A stretch of DNA of 64,000 nt, from positions 2,249,806-2,313,805 of the forward strand of contig NC_133929.1 in the NCBI RefSeq assembly GCF_964199755.1, written 5' to 3'. The notes beneath the pieces are model-generated. The model ran no database searches and had not been told where the DNA came from. It saw nothing but the letters and a program-made list of their open reading frames with translations. Positions within the stretch are counted from its first letter, which is position 1. Each line of letters begins with the position of its first letter. The position numbers and the translations under genes were made by a program. Positions 61,135 to 64,000 of the stretch are shown here, piece after piece. The stretch comes from Larus michahellis (taxonomy: Eukaryota > Chordata > Aves > Charadriiformes > Laridae).

Positions 61135-61460
61135 GTTGAGCCTCACCCCCTCCTACCTCCCCCCCGCCGAACGCCGCACACTGGGAAGGTGGCGACGACT
61201 TCTCCCTCCCCGCGCCTCCGCCTGCAGGGAGCAGAGCCGGGACGAGGGGAAGATTTCTCCAGCAGAGACGGCCTCCGAACAATAGGCGTCTGGGTGCCTA
61301 AAGCAGCTCCGCAAGGCCCCAGCGCTGCTGCCTTATCCCCCTGCGGCCGCGAGGGGAGCAACTCCTACAGAGACACAGCTATGCTCGCTCGCTCACACAC
61401 TCCCCCCCGAAAGCCAGCGAGGACGCATGACTGCATGGGCGGGGCAAAGAAGAGGGAGGG
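61135..61460 (-). promoter_or_regulatory. RASA1: RASA1 5' UTR and CpG-island promoter
   Basis: GC-rich, CpG-rich DNA directly upstream of the start codon, continuous with the GC-rich exon 1 and first intron bases (about 60560-61460). A GC box (GGGCGGGGC) lies at 61438-61446. I see no convincing TATA box, as expected for a CpG-island promoter. Bases 61135-61330 are also present in the inverted copy; from 61331 on the sequence is unique, so the true upstream promoter is uncertain until the palindrome is resolved. Confidence 0.7.
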
Positions 61461-61721
61461 AGTGAGATAGCTAGTGACAGAAAAGAGAGTAGATTGGTGA
61501 GCTGCACCTGCGCGTTTAGTGTCTCGTCTCGAATCTCATCTCGTGTAGGGAGTAGGCAGTAGCTTGCGGAGCGTGAGATAGCTGCGGGAGAAGATGTGGG
61601 CAGGTTCACTGTTCCCTCATCAGGGGTGTAAGGGATACAGGGAGAGGAGAGAAGAAAAAATTTAAGAAGTTCCCCATCATCCCCGCCTTGTGAAAAAAAA
61701 AAAAGCAGCAAAATAACGCCC
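61331..61721. other. 391-bp unique spacer between the inverted arms
   Basis: Not repeated in either arm. The left part is CpG-rich with a NotI-like GCGGCCGC, a GC box and GA-rich tracts; the right part is less GC-rich with a run of 12 A at about 61693-61704. The centre has TCTCGTCTCGAATCTCATCT, a short pyrimidine-rich repeat. No gene is supported. Confidence 0.85.
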
Positions 61722-61917
61722 CAGCAGCGCTGGGGCCTTGCGGAGCTGCTTTAGGCGCCCAGACGCCTATTGTTCGGAGGCCGTCTCTGCTGGAGAAATC
61801 TTCCCCTCGTCCCGGCTCTGCTCCCTGCAGGCGGAGGCGCGGGGAGGGAGAAGTCGTCGCCACCTTCCCAGTGTGCGGCGTTCGGCGGGGGGGAGGTAGG
61901 AGGGGGTGAGGCTCAAC

Positions 61918-62375
61918 ATGATGGCGGCCGAAGCCGGGGCTGAGGAGGGCGGCTCGGTTACCTCCGCCGGGATGGTGAGAGCCGTTGGCGGAGCTGAGTC
62001 GGAGCACTACCCCACCTTATGCCGTGGCAAGGAGCTAGGGCCGCAGGGCTCCTTCCTGGTGGGCTCCGGCGGGGACGCCCCGGGCGCTGGCGGTCCGGCT
62101 TTGTGCTCGGCGCTGGGGTTCCTGTCGCTAGGCTCGGGGCCTGCCCCTCTGGTGTCTGGAGGCGGTGGCGCCGTGACAACAACTGGCCAGGGCCAGGAGA
62201 TGTCCGGAGGGCTGCTGCCCCCACCCGAACCCAGCACTGTCGCTTTTCCCCCGCCGCCACAGCCACCTTCCTTGGCGGGGGGGCTGGGAACCGTGGACGA
62301 AGGCGACTCGTTGGATGGGCCGGAGTATGAAGAGGAGGAGGTGGCCATCCCGCTCAACGCTCCCCCCACGAACCA
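61918..62375 (+). pseudogene. Second, plus-strand copy of RASA1 exon 1
   Basis: Same 458-nt coding sequence as exon 1 on the opposite strand, starting with two ATGs at 61918 and 61921 and ending at the same GTGAGT donor. In the window it leads only into an inverted piece of intron 1, so it has no downstream exons that I can see. It is either a duplicated orphan first exon or an assembly artefact; the frame itself is undamaged. Confidence 0.85.
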
Positions 62376-62611
62376 GTGAGTAGCAGCGCTTCCGCGCCCC
62401 GCCGGACGCCCGCTATCCCTGGGCGCTTCCCTCGCGGGAAGGGGGGGCGCCGCAGCGGGAAGCGCGGCGTCGGGCCCCCTCCTTTTCTCAGTGGGAAGCG
62501 TGCGTCAAACTCCTGTGGAAGTGTCATAGAAGTTTTTAATTAGGTTATGCTCGGGGAGAAGAGACTATTGAAAAAAGAAACTGCAAGCCTTCATTAAGGT
62601 TTTCATTATAC

Positions 62612-63294
62612 TTATCACAGAATAGTAGGGGTTGGAAGGGACCTTTGGAGATCATCTAGTCCAATCCCCCTACTAAAGCAGCTTCACCCAGAGCAGGTTG
62701 GACAGGAATGCATCCAGACGGGTTTTGAGTATCTCCAGAGAAGGAGACTCCACCACCTCTCTGGGCAGCCTGTTCCAGGGCTCTGCCACCCTCAAAGTAA
62801 AGAAGTTTTTCCTCCTGTTGAGATGGAATTTCCTGTGTTCCAGCTTGTGCCCGTTGCCCCTTGTCCTGTCGCTGGGCACCACTGAGAAGAGTCTGTCCCC
62901 ATGCTCTTGACACCTGCCCTTTAGATATTTATAAGCATTGATGAGGTCCCCTCTCAGTCTTCTCCAGGCTAAACAGACCCAGGGCTCTCAGCCTTTCCTC
63001 ATAAGAGAGGTGCTCCAGTCCCTTGATCATCTTGGTAGCCCTCCGCTGTACCTTCTCCAGTAGTTCCCTGTCCCTCTTGAACTGGGGGGCCCAGAACTGG
63101 ACACAGTATTCCAGATGCGGCCTCACCAGAGCAGAGTAGAGGGGGAGGATGACCTCCCTCGACCTGCTGGCCAAGCTCTTTTTAATGCACCCCAGGAGAC
63201 CATTGGCCACGAGGGCACATTGCTGGCTCATGGTCAACTTGTTGTCCACCAGGACTCCCAGGTCTCTTTCTGCAGAGCTGCTTTCCAGTTAGGT
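62612..63294 (-). mobile_element. Mirror copy of the CR1 fragment in right inverted arm
   Basis: Reverse-complement duplicate of 59758-60440, with the same frames and the same frameshift. It was carried by the inverted duplication, not by a second CR1 insertion, because the flanks match too. Confidence 0.93.
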
Positions 63295-64000
63295 TAATTG
63301 GGATTCCTACGGTGCTAGTAATATAAAGAATTTTGCACTAGAGGCAGAGCAGTTCTGTGTTTATATTTTGTGAAATAAAAAAAAAAATCAGATAATGTTA
63401 TATAGAGTTCATGTAACTAGCAAGTGCTCTAAACACAACCTTTGGATTTAACAATGAACTAACTCTAGGAAGTCTGCAGATTAACATAAAAAGGTTGCAA
63501 GGCTTGTATTGGAACAGCCCTCAAGCAGGTACCTTATTCTCCCCAAAATGAAACGGTTTCAAAGGCTTAAATTGCTTACGTTGGCATCTAGAAATATGTT
63601 ATTCCTGAAGTTGTAGTAAGTATAGAGAATAACAGGGTTTCAAGGTATAGGTCAAAGTTCACCTGAAAACCCATCTGAATTTGGGTTTATTTTTACCTTG
63701 TCTCATAACTCCAGTGCCAGAGAGTTGACTTCTGCATTATTTCAGGTATTTCGGAAGCCATTGCAGTTGTAAGGAGGAGGTAAACTGTAATATTAAATGA
63801 TTTATTTTTTTAAAGAAAGTTAATCTCTCTAACCTTGACAGGCTTTCTACTAATCCTTTCCTCTTTTAAATTCTTGACGTTTTGTGGAAGTTAATAAAGA
63901 ATAAGACTCTGTTTTGTGAAGGCAGTGTTTGAATAGTCTTAAAGTTGTACACTTCCATAAAGACCTAGCAATATAATCAATTCAGGCAGTTTAGATAAAG

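Larger units (their letters stand above)
59052..61330 (+). repeat. Large inverted repeat, left arm
   Basis: Position x here pairs with 123052 - x in the right arm. I checked exon 1, the CR1 fragment, the 11-base T run and both ends. The inner edge is at AGCGCTGCTG (61321-61330); beyond it the two sides differ. The one mismatch I found is T at 61295 against the G at 61757. The outer edge is unknown, because the partner is cut off at 64000. The arm carries promoter, exon 1, part of intron 1 and a CR1 piece. Confidence 0.97.
61722..64000 (-). repeat. Large inverted repeat, right arm (runs off window)
   Basis: Reverse-complement copy of 59052-61330, still matching at the last base. It carries a second exon 1 on the plus strand, a second CpG island (about 61722-62490) and an opposite-strand copy of the CR1 fragment. 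Such long near-identical arms mean very recent origin, strong gene conversion or an assembly fold-back. Confidence 0.97.

Noticed and set aside
61045..61470. Open frames antisense to RASA1 exon 1 and their mirror copies (61606-62007, 62007-62369 and others)
   Set aside because: GC-rich sequence has few stops; they overlap a confirmed exon on the opposite strand and show no domain.

Overview
This is a stretch of a bird genome. It holds most of one protein-coding gene, RASA1 (p120 RasGAP, a Ras GTPase-activating protein), read on the minus strand. I can place 20 coding exons, from the ATG at 61134 to an exon ending at 114. Splice phases join without a break, giving about 868 codons. As I recall, the vertebrate gene has about 25 coding exons, so the last five or so (rest of the RasGAP domain, 3' UTR) lie left of base 1. 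The bird assignment rests on many CR1 LINE copies (3' ends like ATTCTATGATTCTATGA) and avian-type endogenous retrovirus LTRs inside the introns. I cannot name the species.

Layout from right to left along the gene: CpG-island promoter and exon 1 (Gly/Pro-rich N terminus) at 60677-61134; exons 2-3, first SH2 (54728-54877, 45756-45891); exons 4-5, SH3; exons 6-9, second SH2; exons 10-13, PH; exons 13-16, C2 and the linker to the GAP domain; exons 16-20, first part of RasGAP including the arginine finger in exon 18. No other cellular gene is supported; nearly all other open frames are intronic, antisense or repeat-derived.

The introns are loaded with mobile DNA: about ten CR1 LINE fragments (one repeated in the inverted arms), an internally deleted provirus with two LTRs and a primer-binding site (762-4706), a composite retroviral block (42094-44120), several solo LTRs, and a 5S rRNA-derived head fused to a CR1 tail (33736-34307). 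Most are antisense to RASA1.

The most striking structure is at the right end. Bases 59052-61330 and 61722-64000 are near-perfect inverted copies around a 391-base spacer, so promoter and exon 1 appear twice, head to head; the right arm is still matching at the window edge. This is either a fold-back duplication or an assembly artefact. Other points of note: a 15-copy, 15-base tandem array just upstream of exon 2, each unit carrying a consensus branch-point motif in an AG-free tract; a non-GT (GA) donor after exon 3; a CR1 ending 13 bases from the exon 13 donor; and chimeric CR1 and LTR copies that look like reverse-transcriptase template switches. I found no CRISPR array, tRNA gene or bacterial-type system.
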